DNA of 64,000 nt from Shinisaurus crocodilurus (GCA_021292165.1 CM037876.1:316786776-316850775), one strand, 5' to 3'; counted from the first letter of the stretch, positions 1-11,215 are shown. Numbers and translations: made by a program. Notes: generated by a model from the letters alone, not told the origin.

Positions 1-281
1 GGGTTCTTGTGTTTACCTTGCATGTGAGGTGACCAAGGAGTGTGTGAGTCTCTCCTGTCCTTCATTGTGCAATCATCTCTCCACCAGCCTGCAGCCTCCC
101 CAGCTGCCCACATTTCAGTTAAGGCCCAGGAGAAGGGAAGACATCATGAGGCAGCTCCTTCCCCATGAGGCTTTCCCAGATCAGGAAGTGTGGGCAGCCA
201 GGGAGGCTGCAGGGTGAGGACGAGATTGTTGGAAATCTGAGCCGCCCGGGGGGGGGGGGACGACACAAAGTTAAACAACTT

Positions 282-744
282 TGTCCCAGCAGCTGCAGAA
301 GTGGCAGCGGAGAGAGATTGTGGCGTGAGAAGCGAGTGCTAGGCCAGTAGGTAAAAAAGCAAAACACACGTCTGTTTCTTTAAACACAAAGGTTTACTAA
401 ACTAAGACTTGCAAAATAGGAACAGAACATACACAGAGTGCCAATTACAACAGTGAAAGAGAACAGTATGTCAGACAAAAACAGATACAGTCTAGACATA
501 CATAAACTATCTCTTTACTTACAGAATGCTTATAATCAATAACTCCTTAATCCAATTAACTCCTTATTCCCCCAACAAGAACACAAAGACTTTGCACACC
601 TTATATACAACTCTGTACAGTCACACCCATAGATGATGCAATGCCAGCTGCACCCATAGCATGATGTCATCCCAGCTGAAAGCAATCTATCATGACCCCT
701 GCTCCAGATTCCCTGAAGACAGAAAAAACTGTACACCCACTACA
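282..744 (-). mobile_element. Candidate solo LTR (antisense)
   Basis: Read on the minus strand this AT-rich block begins TGTAGTGGGTG and ends GGGACA, so it has TG...CA ends. Near its 3' third it contains AGTAAACCTTTGTG, a stretch like LTR polyadenylation regions. No target-site duplication is visible at the proposed ends and no internal retroviral coding sequence lies beside it. The LTR identity is an inference from composition and ends; it could be another dispersed repeat. Confidence 0.35.
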
Positions 745-940
745 CTGGGCCAAAGGTGACGATTAGCTCAGGCATGACCTTGATCATGTCTGCCGGTTCT
801 GTGGTTCTGTTGCTTCATTGCCCGAAGGCAAACCTGAATATGAGAAGCCATATTCTATTATATGAGAGATGCATAATAGAAAGAGGGAACACAGGCAGCA
901 TCCTCAGCCACCTCACAATCAGCGGGCAAATAGGGAAGTA

Positions 941-1187
941 CAGTAATACCTTGGATTGCAAGCATAATTCGTTCCGGAACCGTGCTTGTAATCCAAAACA
1001 CTCTTATATCAAAGCGAGTCTCTGGCGGGCGTGAGCGGGGCCAATTTCGGCCCGCTACGCCCACTCGAGGCGAGCAGTTACATCCCTACGACTACTTGTC
1101 TTGCAAGACGTCACTTGTTTATCAAGTCAAAATTTAGTTTAAAAAATTGCTTGTCTTGCAAAACACTCTCAGGCCAAGGTATTACTA
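941..1187. mobile_element. Tc1/mariner-type MITE, copy 1
   Basis: The ends are inverted repeats (CAGTAATACCTTGG on the left, matched by GGTATTACTA on the right) and the element is flanked by TA dinucleotides at 939-940 and 1188-1189, the TA duplication typical of Tc1/mariner elements. The interior has no transposase frame. Its centre (about 1017-1070) is GC-rich and partly self-complementary, unlike the AT-rich centre of the second copy at 48592-48841, which shares the ends and the flanking arms. Confidence 0.75.
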
Positions 1188-1189
1188 TA

Positions 1190-1530
1190 CAAGAATTTAT
1201 TTGCTGTTCACAAAGCAAGCTAACATGTCCTGTCCACAATGCCAAATGGGAACACGAGCAGGAGTGATTTTTTTCCAAGAAATGTTCACGAATTTCCCAG
1301 TTTGTGATCACATTATTAAAAATATATTATTTTTCACACTTTAGTCAATGGGGTGGGTGGGGGAGTGCATTGCTTTGAAAAGTACACACCGACCCATGCA
1401 TTTCCCCCATTTGAATTGTACATTTTCCCCTTTCAGACAAGGAAAAACAACAACAACAAACAACAACAACAGGTTGAAAACAGAAACGGGAGTGAGCTGA
1501 AATGAGCTTTGAAGTGAATTTCAGAGGATG
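1190..1530. repeat. AT-rich dispersed repeat copy
   Basis: This belongs to an interspersed family with similar stretches near 11395, 15655, 22500, 38490, 40780, 47990, 58066 and 59285. Shared signatures are TTCCAAGAAATGTTCACGAA-like text, 'cacactttagtc(a/t)atgg', runs such as AAAATGCAC, and a closing segment resembling 'gagctgaaatgagctttgaa'. No reading frame of note is present. Better-bounded copies suggest it is a non-autonomous DNA transposon, but the ends of this copy are not clear. Confidence 0.5.
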
Positions 1531-2049
1531 TCAGTGAGCTTGGAAATCTCCGGTTCTCCCATCGCAGCTCAAAAAACACCACCCAAACTAACCAGCCACA
1601 GTTTTACATACTGGCATAGTCTGATCTTAACTATTTTAGAGAATGATCCTATGGCCCCTAGACATCGTTTGGGGAGTGATAGGATAATTCAGATTCCCAG
1701 ATCCGAGGTTGGAGACAGAGCTCTGACCCTGAAGCTGGGAATCCACGCCCCGATTCTCCTGCCCCCCTCACAGCCGGTGCAGAAAGAGCCATGCTGGCTG
1801 CCTCTCCAAGGCTGGGAAATCAACCTCAGAGAGGGGGCAAAGGGGGCATTCCAGGGGGCGGGGAGGGTCAGAGACAGGGGCCTCCAGGATATGATGTATC
1901 CTGACAGTGCTCCAGCCTCCTTCCCTCCTTCCCTCCTCCACAGCACCTCAGCTGAAACAGCCGTCTCGCTGAAATGCAGAGCGGGAGGTGCAGGGAGGCA
2001 GAGATCATCTCCACTGCTCCTCTAGCTCTGCTTTGGATGCTCATAAGCC
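1531..2049. other. Unassigned stretch
   Basis: A 165-codon open frame crosses this stretch on the plus strand. It has no recognisable motif and is matched by an open frame on the other strand. No repeat or gene was recognised. Confidence 0.3.
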
Positions 2050-2215
2050 TCCAATTCCAGGGGGTTATGAGCATCAGGGGCACAATTGATAGGATTGTGC
2101 CCTTAATTCTGTATTTTGATTCCGCCCCCCTTTCACCGCTTGGGAATCTTGTTAGATACAGAGCAGTATGTAAACCTTGGAAATAAAATCAATCAATCAA
2201 TCAATTAAAGAAATA
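2050..2215 (+). mobile_element. L2-type LINE 3' tail relic
   Basis: The text 'acagagcagtatgtaaacc' followed by AATAAAATCAATCAATCAATC resembles L2-group LINE tails, which end in short tandem repeats. No coding remnant is attached, so the call rests on the tail alone. Confidence 0.4.
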
Positions 2216-3158
2216 AATAAAAATGGTGGCACACACACACAAAAACACCCTTCAAAAAAGAAAAATAAAGAAGCTGTGCTACAGCCACTGCTAATGCCGA
2301 GCTCCATTCCGAGAAAGTATTGGAGAATGTCTCCTCCTCCAGAGAAATTTGGTGAAAGGCTCTCCCCAATTTCTCTGCCCAAAAATATGGTGGAGAAGTT
2401 TGAGAGGCCATTTCCACAGAGCTATAGTAGTTACCACCACCACTTCCCCTCAGCCACACGTCTTCAGGTCTGGTGAGAGGCCTTCCTGTCAATCGCCGGC
2501 ACCTTGGAGCCCCACAACACAACTTAGAGTGAGTGAGACAGGTTGGCTTCCAAAGTGATCCGTACCCTGCCCATGGGGTCCCACAGCCCTGGGTTCAAGT
2601 CTCTGGAATCACCGCTATTCACCTGTAAAGGTGCCCCAATGTGCTCTCCTGCCTTTGGCTCTACCGGCATGATTTCCCACATATCCCTGCCAAATGTGAG
2701 CAATTAACCTGTTTATCAACCTGCACCCTTCTCCATCTGCTCCTGCCTCTAGCATGCAGTGCAGAGCAGGAGGGGGGGGGAACTGTCCAACCAGGTCAAT
2801 GTGCATTGTGGACAAGCCAAAAATTCTTACTTGGCCACAGGGGCAACCAGATAACTCTACCAAAGGGGGGGGCAGGATTGGTGCTGGAAAAATGTAAAGA
2901 GAGGCCAGGTTTGGGGTGGACTGGGTTGCTGTAGCCCACTGAGGCGCCACCTTCTCCTGACACTGATGCAACATTCATCCACGTGTCTCTTCAGTCTTCA
3001 CCTGCCCTGCCTCTTCCCCTGGACTCACCTGGAACTGCATCCCCACCCAACCCTGTTGGGTTGAGGTGGCAGAATGGCTTTATGACAGGTGAATGGGATT
3101 TTTCACTCCCTGCCTTTGAGCTGGACCATCCTTGCCCCTCCCCTCACTGAGACCAGGA
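2216..3158. other. Unassigned stretch
   Basis: Mixed-composition sequence with short homopolymer G runs (about 2771 and 2867). Open frames of 97-119 codons occur on both strands without recognisable domains. No repeat family was identified. Confidence 0.3.
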
Positions 3159-3159
3159 T

Positions 3160-3198
<39 letters not shown>

Positions 3199-3445
3199 TT
3201 ATATTTATCAATCGCCCATCTGGCCGGTCACCCGGCCACCCTGGGCGATGTACAATTAAAATACAGCAAAACAACACAATAAAATATAATAATTAAAACA
3301 ATATAAAAAATTCTCATTAAAAACCTAACCCACCCCATATTCCCGCCTGAACAGCCATGTTTTTAATGCACGGCGGAAGCTCATCACGGAGGGGGCATGG
3401 CGAAGGTCACTAGGGAGGGAGTTCCATAATGTGGGGGCCGCCATA
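3159..3445 (-). mobile_element. L2-type LINE 3' end (antisense)
   Basis: A (TTTA)n tract at the left is the tail of an antisense L2-type element. It is followed by the family's 3' segment 'cgcccatctggccggtcac' and then by the C-terminal reverse-transcriptase-tail remnant. On the minus strand 3325-3507 encodes a stretch with NSLPSDLR and LKTWLFRREYGVG, the usual L2/CR1-group C-terminal signature. The same end, in sense orientation, is at 19370-19808. Confidence 0.75.
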
Positions 3446-3904
3446 GGATGACTATCACATGACCTGGGCTGCATGCAATATGACATCATATGCCTGAGCC
3501 CAACCAATCAAGGGGCACCAATCGAGGGCTTGTTTTTATAAGGGAGCTGCATCTCTAATCAGACCTCTTTCTCCCCAGCGTGGAAACCCACCCACCCACC
3601 CACCGTCAGTATGATATTGGGTAGTTGCGTTCAGGGGCCAGGTAGGAATTTTGGGGGTAAATTCCCAGATTGGCCTTGGGCTCACCATTTATTTATTTAT
3701 TTTGCCTACTCCATACTGTCTTTTCTTGGTTTGCTATTGTTATTCAGTTCAGCTACTTTGCTATCAATGCAGTTTTGGCCACAACTGGCATGAAGTGTGG
3801 GCATAAAGGACATTTCAGTGTTTAATTGATAAACACCCCAAGGCACCTTGAGGTGGAGGGGCCATCCTCAGTCTTCCTCATTGCTGCCTTGAGGGCCATT
3901 GACT

Positions 3905-4434
3905 GGAAGAAGCAAAGACTACTAGCATTGAAAAAATGATCCTTCAACGCCAACTTCAGTGGACCGGTCATGTTGTTCGAATGCCTGACTGCCGTCTCCC
4001 AAAGCAGTTACTTTATTCCCAACTCAAGGATGGAAAGTGGAATATCAGTGGTCAGTATAAGAGGTTTAAAGATGTTCATAAGGCAAATCTAAAAAAATGC
4101 AATATAAACATCGAAAACTGGGAAGCTCTGGCCCATGAACGATCTAACTGGAGGTTGGCCTTTCACAAAGGTTCCATGGACTTTGAAGAAGCCCGAGTGC
4201 AAGGTGAAAGGGAGAAACGTGCTAAGCGAAAAGCACGTCAAATGAATCCTTTACAGGACCATCTTCTATCTGGTAACCTGTGTCCTCACTGTGGGAAGCT
4301 GTGTGGATCTAGAATTGGCCTCCACAGTCACTTACGGACCCATCGCTAGAGTCTACACAGTCTTCTTTAGAATTTCCTCCTTTTATCCTGGAAGACAATC
4401 TTACTCGGTCACGAGTGATCGCCTGATGATGCCC
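3905..4434 (+). mobile_element. LINE 3' fragment with C2H2-like tail, copy 1
   Basis: This is a 5'-truncated non-LTR retrotransposon. An open frame from 3936 to 4349 (138 codons) carries the region after the reverse transcriptase: WTGHVVRMPDCRLPKQLLY near its start, a basic stretch (EREKRAKRKARQ), then CPHCGKLCG...HSHLRTH, a C2H2-like zinc-finger motif, just before the stop. The 3' untranslated part ends near 'gatcgcctgatgatg'. Fragments of the same family lie at 21217-21395, 45541-46160, 50036-50297 and at the right edge (63535-64000). The LINE clade was not determined; the tail is not that of L1 or of the CR1 copies here. Confidence 0.75.
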
Positions 4435-4775
4435 CTGGCCATGGTCGCGCCTTGCCACATTGGACACTGACCCGCAGGGTTAGGTGAGCCACCTTGGTCT
4501 CCTTGGCTCATCTTCAGGGTGAGCAGGTGGTCAACCACATGCATCCATACTCCTTGGTCCACGTGGTGAGGTGGGGTGTTGTTGTCCTGTTTCCGGCAGA
4601 TTAAGGTTTTACATTATTGTCTTTCTACGGTTCTTTGTAGCCTGCATCTCCTGTTTGGAGTTCATTTACCCACTGCAGGTAGTTTAATTAAATAAAGTGG
4701 TGACCCTTTCATCCATATTGCTGTGTTGGGTCTTCATTCGGGGGTGGGGGGTGGGGTGTGATTTACATTTTCAAA
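4435..4775 (+). repeat. Candidate LTR-like 3' segment
   Basis: An AATAAA signal at 4691 precedes 'gttgggtcttcattcggggg', which resembles the U5 end of some retroviral-type LTRs followed by a G-rich primer-site-like run. The left boundary and any target duplication are not visible. The call is tentative. Confidence 0.25.
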
Positions 4776-5095
4776 GATACTGTACCTCTGAATATCCTCT
4801 GCTGGGTGGGGGGCACTAGTAGGAGAGGAATTTTACTCTCCCGCCTGCTTGTGGTCTTCCTGGAAGCACCTTGGTTGGATTCTTCCATGGAAGAAATGTG
4901 GCTGCTGAGTTGTTCCTGCCCATGACTCCCATTCCGCGGTGCGTGTGTATGTGTTTGTATGGTGATCTGGGATCCAATCCAGTTTATTCCTTCCTTGGAT
5001 GGGGAGAATTTGGATACAGCAGAGTGAAAAATATATCAGAGACATCACTCACCATGAGAGTAAGGGAGTACAATGTCAGCAAAACACCCATCTTG

Positions 5096-5765
5096 TGTTG
5101 TGATATGTATCACATTGACCAGCTGTAGCACAGTGTTTACACATGGAAAGGAACAGAATGGCTGTAAACAAGTGTGTTATGTCTTTCTACTTTCCCGTGT
5201 TCTTTCTCATGGGAAAGCTAGGCCCTGGGAACATTATGAGCTAGTCACATGGTTTGTATATTCTGATGACGTGCTAACTTGTTTTTTCTGTCTGAAGCCA
5301 TTTTAGAGAAGAGCAGGACTGCTTTCTCTATTCCTTCTCTCTTCTGGCTATTGCTTGCTGGACTTTGCAACAATGTAACGTCTTTGCTGAAGTGGAGTGA
5401 AGCTCAACCTACTCCACTGGAATTAATGCTTGCTATGCATTGTACTCTGCACATGGACTGTAACTAGGAAATGTATACTCTGTAGAATATTACTTGCTAA
5501 GTAAATAAACAGGTAGAAATAGACCTGTGGTGTTACAGAGTGTTTCCTTGCCACTTGGATTAGTCTGCAAACCGGGGAAGCTAGAAGCTGGAGTCGGATT
5601 ACAGGCAAGCTGGCTGGCAGCTTCAAACCGACATGCTGCACGCTGCGCAGAGGGGGGTGAGATCTGGAAGATCTGTGTGTGGAATAATGGGCCTCTATGC
5701 ACAGACAGGATTATAAATCTCCCATCCAGCATACACGGGGCTCTGCTGTCACTCACGCGCCATCA
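5096..5765 (+). mobile_element. Solo LTR with 5-bp target duplication
   Basis: The element begins TGTTGTGATATG and ends ATCA, i.e. TG...CA. It is flanked by an exact 5-bp direct repeat, TCTTG, at 5091-5095 and 5766-5770. An AATAAA signal sits at 5504-5509. It aligns over its length with the antisense copy at 57145-57824 (also TG...CA with a 5-bp duplication) and partly with 33133-33640. No gag, pol or env sequence is adjacent, as expected for a solo LTR left by recombination. Five-base duplications fit Ty3/gypsy or many endogenous-retrovirus-like elements; the superfamily was not resolved. Confidence 0.85.
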
Positions 5766-5957
5766 TCTTGTACTCTTCAAATGTTCTAGTACATTTCCGT
5801 CTTCATAATTCAAAACAGACTATTCATATTTTATGTGACAAGGAATTTCTTGTGAATAAACTGCTCTTGAAAATGGATTCTGCACAACGGGCTTCTTGAG
5901 TTAGTCATGCACAAGGCAGATAGAGATTTTAAATTTATTTATTTATTTGAATTGACT

Positions 5958-6080
5958 AAGGGCACAATCCTATGCAAGTTCAGACAGAAAAAAAGGCCTA
6001 CAACTCCCAGCATCTCCCAGCCAGGCATGCTGGGAGTTGTAGGCCTTTTTTCTGTCTAAACTTGCATAGGGTTGCACCTT
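5958..6080. mobile_element. Palindromic MITE, GGGYRCAATCC family, copy 1
   Basis: The two halves are reverse complements: the left arm GGGCACAATCCTATGCAAG pairs with CTTGCATAGGGTTGCACC on the right. The inner stem holds GCCTACAACTCCCAGCAT and its complement. A second copy with the same arms lies at 22262-22402. Target duplications are not clear. It is non-autonomous. Confidence 0.75.
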
Positions 6081-6213
6081 TAACTTATTTATATGCCACC
6101 CTTTGATTAAAGAATTCCCAGAGCAGCTTCCAATGAAATAAGACAATGCCATAAAATGCTAGTTTTTAAAAAATGCACCAACCCGTGCCCGCCTAATATT
6201 GACAATTGAGCAA

Positions 6214-6937
6214 TCTATATATATAAAAGAAGGTGTCCTGACTGACTGATTGACTGACTCAATGCCCAGCTCAAACCGTTTAATCTAGGAACGTGAAATT
6301 TTGAAGGGACATTGCTTTTATGACATAGACCCCCACTAAGGAAGGATTTTGGGAAATTCCATCCTTAAGGGGGTGAAAAAAGGGGGCAAAATTGCCCCAC
6401 TCTCATCTGCAGTTCTGCAAATAGGCCTCACCTCATAATTGCTTCAGAAGCCAACTTGCTGCAGGAGCCAATAGCAGCAGTTATGCAAATAGCCCATACG
6501 ACACTTAGAATGTTCGTATGAATTCCTGCAGGGGCCACTAGGAGTGGGTATGCAAATCTTCCCTAGGCCATTTAGAATGTTCTCTGAGGGGGTGAAAAGG
6601 GAGGGAAACTTTTTACATGACAGGGTGAAAAGGGAGGGAAACTTTTTACATGACTGACTGTTGTGTGTGGGGCATCATCGCATAGGCTCCATCATGTTTA
6701 GACGGATCTACCCCAAACTTGGCATGGTCACTCTTCATCACCTGTAGACTCTCAGGATTAACCTGATTTTTCTTTAAGAACAGATATTTCTGTCACAAAA
6801 GATTTCTGCTGCCAGCACCCAGCCTAAATGGTACACTTTCAGTCAGAGACACTGCATCTTTTCCATACATGTTTCTTTTAAAAACAATTATACCAAATCC
6901 TAAAATCTATGCCAGCGCAGCCACGGGCAACAGCTAG
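6214..6937 (+). mobile_element. Non-autonomous Helitron, copy 1
   Basis: It begins TCTATATATATAAAAG and ends AACAGCTAG immediately before a T, the 5'-TC...CTAG-3' terminal structure of Helitrons, with insertion between A and T. A GC-rich segment just before the end (GCGCAGCCACGGGC) corresponds to the 3' hairpin region. No Rep/helicase coding sequence is present. A short internal duplication, 'ggtgaaaagggagggaaac', occurs twice near 6590-6650. The next copy follows with no intervening base. Confidence 0.85.
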
Positions 6938-7659
6938 TCTATATATATAAAAGAAGAAGTCCTGACTGACTGACTGACTGACTGACTGACTCATCAACGC
7001 CCAGCTCAAACCGTTTAATCCAGGAACGTGAAATTTTGAAGGAACATAGTTTTTATGACGTAGACACTCACTAAAGAAGGATTTTTGGAAATTCCGTCCC
7101 TAAGGGTGTGAAAAGGGGGGGGGGAATCACCCCACTCTCATATCTCCTATGGGCAAAACAACAGGGGAGCAGTTATGCAAATCAGCCTAATCTCAGAAAT
7201 GCTGCAGGAGCCAATAGGAGCAGTTATGCAAATAGCCCATACAACACTTAGAATGTTTGTATGAATTCCTGCAGGGGCCAATAGGAGTGGGTATGCAAAT
7301 CTCCCCTAGGCCATTTAGAATGTTCTATGAGGGGGTGAAAAGGGAGGGAAACTTTTTAAATGACTGCCTGACTGAATGACTGTTGTGTGGGGGGCATCGT
7401 CACATAGGCTCCATCACGTTTAGACGGATCTACCCCAAACTTGGCATGGTCATTCTTCATCACCTGTAGACTCTCAGGATTAACCTGATTTTTCTTTAAG
7501 AACAGATATTTCTGTCACAAAAGATTTCTGCTGCCAGCACCCAGCCTAAACGTTACACTTTCAGTCAGAGACACTGCATCTTTTCCATACATGTTTCTTT
7601 TAAAAACAATTGTACCAAATCCTAAAATCCACGTGAGCGAAGCCGCAGGCAACAGCTAG
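6938..7659 (+). mobile_element. Non-autonomous Helitron, copy 2 (tandem)
   Basis: It starts TCTATATATATAAAAG directly after the CTAG of copy 1 and ends AACAGCTAG before T at 7660. The 3' hairpin-region text is GCGAAGCCGCAGGC. It is collinear with and very similar to copy 1 over its length, with a longer (GACT)n start. The head-to-tail arrangement suits rolling-circle transposition. Confidence 0.85.
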
Positions 7660-7689
7660 TACAAACATAAATACAGCAGAAGCACTATG

Positions 7690-7774
7690 TTGGGGGCGGG
7701 GCAACCTGTGGCCCTCCAGATGTTGCTGGACTGCAACTCCCATCAGCCCTAGCCAGCATAGAGAACGCTGAGGG
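7690..7774 (+). mobile_element. hAT-type MITE fragment
   Basis: The text 'gggcaacctgtggccctcca' followed by a GACTGCAACTCCCATCAGCCC-like run is a widespread non-autonomous hAT-type motif in reptile DNA. Related text appears near 43040-43110, 47225 and 51567-51680. It is only a fragment; no second terminal inverted repeat was found. Confidence 0.5.
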
Positions 7775-8245
7775 ATCATGACTTAAAACCAGGGGAGAAG
7801 AAGAAAGGAGGACCGGTTTAAAACCAGTCCAGATGACATGCTAGAAGACTTGAGCAAATAAAAAGGTCTTCTTTCACCCTGCACTGGAAAAAACCTCAGC
7901 ATCTGTGCCAAACGAGCCTCCCTGGCGAGGGCATTCCACAGATGGGACACCACACATGGAAAGGCCCTCTTTCCATTCACTGCCTCCCTCACTTTGGAAA
8001 TTGTGGGGACTTGGGAAAGGTCCTCCAGTGTTGATCTGAGGATTCAAACAACCCCCATGAAAGCAGATTCTTGCGCAGCAAAGTCAGATTGTCCAGTACA
8101 GAATTGGCTTTATCACGGAGTCTGTCTGCATTACCTTGTCCATGTGTTTCTCTATACAACATTTGCAATAATATATTTACTTTAAGACTTTGAAGATTGG
8201 GCCGGCCTTTTTCAGAGGTGCTCCATGCATTGATGCTCTTGTACA
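7775..8245 (-). mobile_element. L2-type LINE C-terminal relic (antisense)
   Basis: The minus strand at 7783-7992 encodes a remnant with the pattern KRAFPC..SHLWNALAREARLA, matching the 'FSV..P.LWNSLP...R' C-terminal region of L2/CR1-group LINEs. The sequence further right on the plus strand ends in AT-rich DNA like an L2 tail in disorder. Frames are broken. Confidence 0.55.
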
Positions 8246-8802
8246 ATGAGGCTCATCCAGGTTGTCCTTGGTGAAGTGCAGCAGTGGGGGATGGGAATCT
8301 ATATCAAGTCATGTGTTTTCTTTTCTCCAGGACATCCTTTGGAACAATGTGTTCCATCCTTACATGAGGCTACGGGTCAGACAGCCTCCAATTCCCTAAG
8401 AGGCAACTTGCTAGCAAATGCTATTCAGCAAATCCAAGAAAATTAAAAAAAAAAAAAAAATCAAAGTCTCACCTCAGCAATGGCAAGAAATGCTTTGTGT
8501 TCTTCAGTAAGGACCTCAACTTGTATACACGCATACTCCAAGGTGAGCATTCTGCAAGCACATTCCAGAACGGATGAATGAAATGATAAGAGAAACTAAA
8601 GATGCAACAGCATTTCACCCCCTTTTCAGAGACTACTGCTTTTTTTCCTTCTCCATTACACAGTTTTAGCCTTGATAGCGCCACACCAAAGGTCACCTTT
8701 TTCCTATCCTTTCTAAAATGGAAGGGGTTGTTTTACCCTATTTTATTTCCCAAATACTTATGATGGCTAAATAATATTTAGAAATACATAATAAAATTCA
8801 TA
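8246..8802. other. Unassigned stretch
   Basis: AT-rich sequence with a poly-A run at about 8444-8460. It may be a decayed retroposon tail. No gene or named repeat was recognised. Confidence 0.3.
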
Positions 8803-8826
8803 TATATATATATATATATATATATA
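8803..8826. repeat. (AT)n microsatellite
   Basis: Uninterrupted alternating AT of about 24 bases. Confidence 0.9.
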
Positions 8827-9042
8827 GTATTGCACAGTGGTTAGAGTGTTGGACTGGGACTCAGAAGACCCAGGTTCTAGTCCCCACTTGGCCATGAAGC
8901 TCATTGGGTGACTTTGGACCAGTCACTGACTCTCAGCCTAACCTACCTCACAGGGTTGTTTTGAGGATAAAATGGAGAGGAGGAGTAGGATTATGTAAGC
9001 CACCTTGGGTTCCATGCAGGAAAAAAGGTGGGATAGAAATAT
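8827..9042 (+). mobile_element. tRNA-derived SINE (squamate type)
   Basis: The head contains 'cacagtggttagagtgttgg' (A-box region) and 'ccaggttctagtcc' (B-box region) of an RNA polymerase III promoter. The body has 'cctacctcacagggttgttt' and ends 'aggtgggatagaaat'. These are the usual parts of the tRNA-derived SINEs common in lizards, here with a (TAGA)n tail. Related copies are at 12903-13018, 13079-13300, 32145-32240 and 49137-50376. Confidence 0.8.
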
Positions 9043-9094
<52 letters not shown>

Positions 9095-9125
9095 CACACA
9101 CACACACACGCACACGCACACACAC
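9043..9125. repeat. (TAGA)n/(CA)n microsatellite
   Basis: About twelve TAGA units followed by (CA)n with CG interruptions. It forms the tail of the preceding SINE. Confidence 0.9.
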
Positions 9126-9394
9126 AGAAGAATAACTAGAATTGTCTAGATCTGTATGAGTCTGTTTCTTGAGCAGTCAGGTTTTGGAAACCAACTTTCT
9201 CACTCTGGTGGACAACTTATGCCAACAGAGACATGGAGTGGGTGACCTGGTTAATTCTCAGGGTATTTTCACAGCTTTCAATACCATTAGCATTGGTATT
9301 CTTTTGGACCAACTTTGTAGAATGGGTGCCAGGGACACTGCTTTGTAGTGGTTCTGCTTCTTCATGAGAGGTAGGTTGCAGGAGGCAACTCTTG

Positions 9395-9470
9395 CTCAGA
9401 GGGTGCTGCTTTCCATCAGGTCAGACCATTTGTCCATCCAGCCCAGTGTTGTCTAAGTGTGAGTGGCCCT
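9395..9470 (-). mobile_element. SINE tail fragment (antisense)
   Basis: 'caggtcagaccatttgtcca' followed by 'tccagcccagtgttgtct' is the antisense 3' segment of the tRNA SINE seen whole at 29450-29640 and 42735-42935. Only this part is recognisable. Confidence 0.45.
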
Positions 9471-9475
9471 CTAGG

Positions 9476-9637
9476 GCAGGGGTGGGGACCTTTTCTCTAT
9501 GGATGACCATCATTGGCCCATAGAAAAGGTCAGTGACTGGAGCCAATTATGGGTTGAACTAGAGCCAACAGGTGAAAGCAGAGCCAAAAGTGAGTGGAGA
9601 GACACCCCCCTCTTTCTGCTACACCCTTTTCTTCTTA
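9476..9637 (+). mobile_element. hAT-type end fragment
   Basis: The segment begins GGCAGGGGTGGGGACC, like the CAGGGGTG hAT terminal repeats near 51567, 55033 and 55711. The partner end was not found. Confidence 0.4.
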
Positions 9638-9745
9638 CACCAGGTCAGAATATTTGCTCATCTATCCCAGCGTTGTGTTCTCTGTTTGGCAGTAGCTATC
9701 CAGGGTCTCAGGCAGAGAGGTCTTTCCCAGCACCTGCTCTTTGAC
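9638..9745 (-). mobile_element. SINE body fragment (antisense)
   Basis: 'tagctatccagggtctcagg' and 'gtctttcccagcacctgct' match the antisense body of the tRNA SINE at 29450-29640 in order. Confidence 0.5.
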
Positions 9746-9889
9746 CAGCATAGCCTGGCACATGGCCGGTGGAGATTTGCCCACTTTCCCTGATGCCACC
9801 ACCCTTCCAACCCAGCTGCTGCAGGCCCCTGTACCTCATCAAACACCATTCCAAAAGGGCCTCTGACCCCCAGCACCATATGAAGATAA

Positions 9890-9935
9890 GATATGACCAG
9901 AAGAAGGGCCCTGTGGATCAGACCAAAGGCCTATT
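9890..9935 (-). mobile_element. CR1-group LINE 3' end fragment (antisense)
   Basis: 'gggccctgtggatcagacc' followed by 'aaaggcc' is the antisense form of the 3' end seen at 28700-28767. It is a short isolated fragment. Confidence 0.45.
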
Positions 9936-10181
9936 CGGGATGGTGCTGGGTTTGGGAGGTTGCAAATGGCTGCCATTGCAAACAAAGCTCCATTGCATGA
10001 GAAGAACCCCTGCGTAGTTCTTTGGATCTGATTCACTGTTATTCATCTTCTTCTTGTTAACTCATCTTTGGTCCTTTTGATGGATGAGTGCCTCAAAACC
10101 AGAAGTGATGTGATATTAAGTATTATACATTGGCATGATTCCCAGTGGGTAAAAGAATAATACACACACCCCTCCAAATGC

Positions 10182-10183
10182 AG

Positions 10184-10229
<46 letters not shown>

Positions 10230-10230
10230 T
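10182..10230. repeat. (TG)n(AG)n microsatellite
   Basis: A compound dinucleotide tract: GT repeats followed by GA repeats. Confidence 0.9.
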
Positions 10231-10797
10231 GTGGAAGACTGTAACAACTCTCCTGTTGGCACCAGAACTACAGCAAGAGGCCTTCAGAATAAAATAAATT
10301 TGCCATTAGGCAACAAACCAACTGTAGGAAAGCTGTTGAATTATTGAGAAAACAAAGGTAATTATCTTGATGGCTCTTCAGTTCAAAGACTCTGGCAGCA
10401 ACCTTCTACTTGCATACTGGAGGCAGAGGGAGTTAGCTGTGAGCTCCTAGGGCAGACAGACTCTGTGCTGGTAAGAACAGAATGCCCAGGGGGGCTTCCA
10501 ATTCCAAATAGTGAAAGGGGATTTCATGCACATGAGGAGATTTCCCTGTAGATCTTCTGCTCTCTGAGGAAACTGAATGCATCATATTCCACAAAGAAGA
10601 ACAGGGGGTGATGCATTCCTTCCTTCCTCAGGCACTTTCAAGAAAGACTAAGTGTAGCAGAAAAGTCAAATTTCAGTTGCAAGCCCACCAATTTTACAAT
10701 GCCCCCAAGTTATTTCTGACATCATCCGTCCCCAGTGTCTTCTACTTCTGAGGTCCAGTATATGTAAGAAAACTCCTTCTCCCCTCTGATGTCCTAG
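10231..10797. other. Unassigned stretch
   Basis: No coding frame of note and no recognisable repeat. Confidence 0.3.
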
Positions 10798-11215
10798 GTA
10801 GGGATGAGTGAGAGATTTCTTCCATCTGAATTGTTATGCAAATTTACCAAAATTCATACCTGCCAAACCAATAAACTGGAAGGGAGTTACCCACAAAAGT
10901 TTCATATTTCCCCAAATTTAGTGTTATAGTTGTCCACTTTTTAAAAAAGGGCCCAACACGTAAACATCAGGAGAAATTGCACATGCAAATCCATATAGAA
11001 ACATGCACACAAAAATGCTCACAATCTTGAAAATTATGCACAGAAAGACATTATTATAGGGGAAAGAGCATGCAAAACATGCATACATATGCAAAAATGT
11101 GTATATTGGGAGAAGTGTGCGCAAAATGCATATGAATTTCCCTGCCGACATTTAACAAGAAAATTTGTACATTGAGGCAGAATCAGGATGATCCAAACTT
11201 AAAGTCAGAGAAATG
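10798..11215. repeat. AT-rich dispersed repeat (hAT-like start)
   Basis: It starts TAGGGATGAGTGAGAGATTT, a start like that of the element at 22224-22843. The interior is A-rich with repeated 'atgcacacaaaaatgc'-style text and closes with 'gacccaaatggacagattt' and a following 'tctttcatct'. No target duplication was identified. Confidence 0.5.

Noticed and set aside
1528..2025. 165-codon plus-strand open frame
   Set aside because: No motif or domain was recognised, frames are open on both strands, and no splice or promoter context supports a gene.
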